Source: Bacteroidaceae bacterium (lineage in GTDB: Bacteria > Bacteroidota > Bacteroidia > Bacteroidales > Bacteroidaceae). Taken from it: a DNA stretch of 7,006 bases. The translations under genes were made by a program, and so were the position numbers. The stretch covers positions 13,957 to 20,962 of the forward strand of contig JABUUG010000062.1 in NCBI GenBank assembly GCA_021443285.1, read 5' to 3'. Position 1 is the first letter of the stretch; each line of letters starts with the position of its first letter. Positions 5,584 to 7,006 of this stretch are shown in pieces. Below the pieces are notes generated by a model. It saw only the letters and a list, made by a program, of their open reading frames with translations, did no database searches and had not been told where the DNA came from.

Positions 5584-6839
5584 TGGAACCCAGGATTCTC
5601 CGGATACCCCGGATGTTCCGGACTCCCGAAATTCCCCCGTTCCCCATCAAAACCACCCCTGCGTTCGGGGTGGTAACTGGGGCAAGCTCCGAAAAAAATC
5701 CGAAAATCCCCGAAGTATCATCAATCCTCAATCAGTTGGAGACGAATAGCAGAATAATCCTTGTTGCACTGTCAGGAGGTGCTGACAGTGTTTTTCTTTT
5801 GCTCCACCTTATCGCTGAGGGCTACACCATAGAGGCTGTACACTGCAACTTCCATCTTCGGGGCGATGAATCAGACCGCGACGAGCAGTTCTGCAAGAAT
5901 CTGTGCAGTCGCAAGGGCATAAAGCTGCATATCGCGCATTTCGACACCAAGGAATATGCCGCCCTCCACAAGGTAAGCATCGAGCTTGCCGCCCGCCGGT
6001 TGCGTTACGCCTATTTCGAGCAACTGCGCGAGGCTGTCGGCGCCGACTGCATTGCCGTTGCCCATCATAAGGATGACAATGTGGAGACCATACTCCACAA
6101 CATCATCAGAGGCACGGGCATAAAAGGACTCTCAGGGATGCAGACGCGCAACGGCAGGATATGGCGGCCGCTGCTCAATATCACGAGGAAAGAGATTGAG
6201 GAACGTCTCCGCGCTCTCGGCGAGACCTACATCACTGACAGCACGAACCTCCTGGACGATGCCACGCGGAACAAGATACGCCACCACATAGTGCCTGTGC
6301 TCAAGGAGATAAATCCGCAGGCTGTGGAGAACATCTCGCGAATGGCTGCAATCGCCGCCGAGACCTACAGCATAGAGCAACACTACTACGAGGAGTTGGC
6401 GCAAAGGATGCGCAGTGAGGAGCAGGGATGCGAATGTTATTCCGCAGAGACAGAGGGCGATATCTCCGGCTTCACCGAAGGTTTCCTGCACTACCTCCTT
6501 GCTGACAAAGGCTTTAACGCCACACAGATAGCCAATATCTCGGCGGCACTGCGCAGTCCGGAGGCGAAGATGTTCCTCGCAAAAGACCGGGTGGTGGATG
6601 TTTCGAGACACAGGCTTTACATCTCGGAGCGCAGGGAGGACACGTTCCAGCCCAAGCGCACACCGTCAGGCAACCTCATGCGCCGCCCGAAGCCAGGCGA
6701 CCGTTTCCGTCCGAAGGGATTAAAAGGCACAAAGCTCGTCTCCGACTATCTGAACGAGAAGCGGCTGTCGCCACCGCAGAAACGGCAGGTGGTAGTGGTT
6801 GAGAACCCGGCCGGTGAGATAATCGACATCATCATATAG
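5583..6839 (+). CDS. tilS: tRNA(Ile)-lysidine synthase TilS
   Basis: Uses ATP and lysine to convert C34 of the CAU-anticodon tRNA-Ile to lysidine, so it reads AUA and is charged with isoleucine; normally essential. Numbered from GTG 5583 (418 aa): PP-loop SGGADS at 64-69, HLRGDESDRDE at 91-101, HHKDDNVET at 161-169, RGTGIKGLSGM at 176-186, RPLL and TDSTN near 195-222, and a TilS C-terminal segment PGDRFRPKGLKGTKLVSDYL at 371-390. The start is uncertain: GTG 5583 overlaps the rlmI stop by 1 nt, ATG 5613 is the only in-frame ATG before the PP-loop, and GTG 5670 and TTG 5736 are also possible. Residues before ~45 come from repetitive DNA and look unlike TilS. The C-terminus stops at EIIDIII, shorter than I expect for Bacteroidales homologs. 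Catalytic motifs are intact, so it is probably functional. Confidence 0.92.
   Translation: MEPRILRIPRMFRTPEIPPFPIKTTPAFGVVTGASSEKNPKIPEVSSILNQLETNSRIILVALSGGADSVFLLLHLIAEGYTIEAVHCNFHLRGDESDRDEQFCKNLCSRKGIKLHIAHFDTKEYAALHKVSIELAARRLRYAYFEQLREAVGADCIAVAHHKDDNVETILHNIIRGTGIKGLSGMQTRNGRIWRPLLNITRKEIEERLRALGETYITDSTNLLDDATRNKIRHHIVPVLKEINPQAVENISRMAAIAAETYSIEQHYYEELAQRMRSEEQGCECYSAETEGDISGFTEGFLHYLLADKGFNATQIANISAALRSPEAKMFLAKDRVVDVSRHRLYISERREDTFQPKRTPSGNLMRRPKPGDRFRPKGLKGTKLVSDYLNEKRLSPPQKRQVVVVENPAGEIIDIII
5592..5645 (+). repeat. Degenerate 9-bp tandem repeat at the rlmI-tilS junction
   Basis: Six consecutive 9-mers in register: AGGATTCTC, CGGATACCC, CGGATGTTC, CGGACTCCC, GAAATTCCC, CCGTTCCCC. 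They share a CGGAnnCCC-like pattern that decays towards the right. In the tilS frame they encode RIL-RIP-RMF-RTP-EIP-PFP. Similar CCGAAAA-type units recur at about 5688-5715. The local codon use (many CGG, AGG and CCC) differs from the CGC/CGT-rich genes around it, which suggests expanded intergenic DNA rather than selected coding sequence. Confidence 0.6.
5652..5674 (+). other. GC-rich hairpin near the tilS start region
   Basis: ACCACCCC (5652-5659) and GGGGTGGT (5667-5674) form a perfect 8-bp stem with a 7-nt loop TGCGTTC. No T-run follows, so it is a poor intrinsic terminator. It lies after the 9-bp repeats and includes a possible in-frame GTG start at 5670 within its 3' arm. It could slow ribosomes, mask a start, or mark an mRNA processing site. 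Confidence 0.5.
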
Positions 6840-6863
6840 CCCCCACCTAAACAGTCCTTTATC

Positions 6864-7004
6864 ATGGCAGACAACTTCCTTGAGAACCATTACGAAGAAT
6901 ACCTCCGGCGCAAACAGCGGTGGGAGAACAAAAAGAGTGCGAGGGCGAAGCAGAAGAAGTCGCATCTGCCCAAAGGGTTTGTCCCTAAACCGGAGAACCA
7001 GTAA
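6864..7004 (+). CDS. Small basic hypothetical protein (46 aa, MADNFLE type)
   Basis: An ATG 24 nt after the tilS stop opens a complete 46-codon frame ending in TAA at 7002-7004, two bases before the window edge. The protein begins MADNFLENHYEEYLRRKQRW, continues with a Lys/Arg/Ala-rich stretch (about 23-33) and ends HLPKGFVPKPENQ. It is strongly basic, with no membrane segment, signal peptide or cysteines. The amphipathic start and basic middle could bind nucleic acid, but that is only a guess. I recall short proteins beginning MADNYLE or similar in Bacteroidales genomes, of unknown function; I cannot confirm the match here. It is probably cotranscribed with tilS. No Shine-Dalgarno sequence is visible, which is usual for the group. 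Confidence 0.6.
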   Translation: MADNFLENHYEEYLRRKQRWENKKSARAKQKKSHLPKGFVPKPENQ

Positions 7005-7006
7005 AG

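Noticed and set aside
5652..5674. Hairpin as an intrinsic terminator between rlmI and tilS
   Set aside because: No T-tract follows the stem and the tilS frame runs through it.

Overview
The window looks like ordinary chromosomal DNA from a member of the Bacteroidota, most likely order Bacteroidales and possibly the Prevotella group. This rests on the style of the protein sequences, ATG starts that mostly lack Shine-Dalgarno sequences, a candidate TTTG / TAnnTTTG promoter of the Bacteroidales type, and a small 'MADNFLE...' protein like those I recall from that order. All genes lie on the + strand. I see no phage, transposon, toxin or defence genes, no tRNA or rRNA, and no CRISPR array.

Positions 1-163 are a non-coding leader with a perfect 9-bp inverted repeat (28-56) and a candidate promoter (110-140). 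Positions 164-1828 encode an AMP-forming fatty acyl-CoA ligase. After a 65-bp gap holding a small hairpin, an unusually purine-rich ribosome binding site and a doubtful 25-codon ORF, 1894-2532 encodes a single-domain DEDDy (RNase D / WRN-type) 3'-5' exonuclease. Positions 2533-2627 hold a long AT-rich palindrome followed by seven T's, probably a terminator and possibly a dispersed repeat.

The second block is compact. It contains rmuC (2628-4433, a membrane-anchored coiled-coil protein with a nuclease-like domain), an rlmI-type 23S rRNA m5C methyltransferase (start 4405, overlapping rmuC by 29 bp), tilS (tRNA-Ile lysidine synthase, possible start 5583, overlapping the rlmI stop by 1 nt), and a 46-codon basic protein (6864-7004). 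The overlaps suggest one operon linking DNA maintenance with rRNA and tRNA modification.

The oddest parts are the 2541-2607 palindrome, the first ~45 codons of the tilS frame (a degenerate 9-bp repeat, a GC hairpin, no clear start), the short TilS C-terminus, and the unannotated-looking small gene at the right edge. I do not see convincing evidence of a new multi-gene system. The findings are local oddities of structure and gene boundaries.
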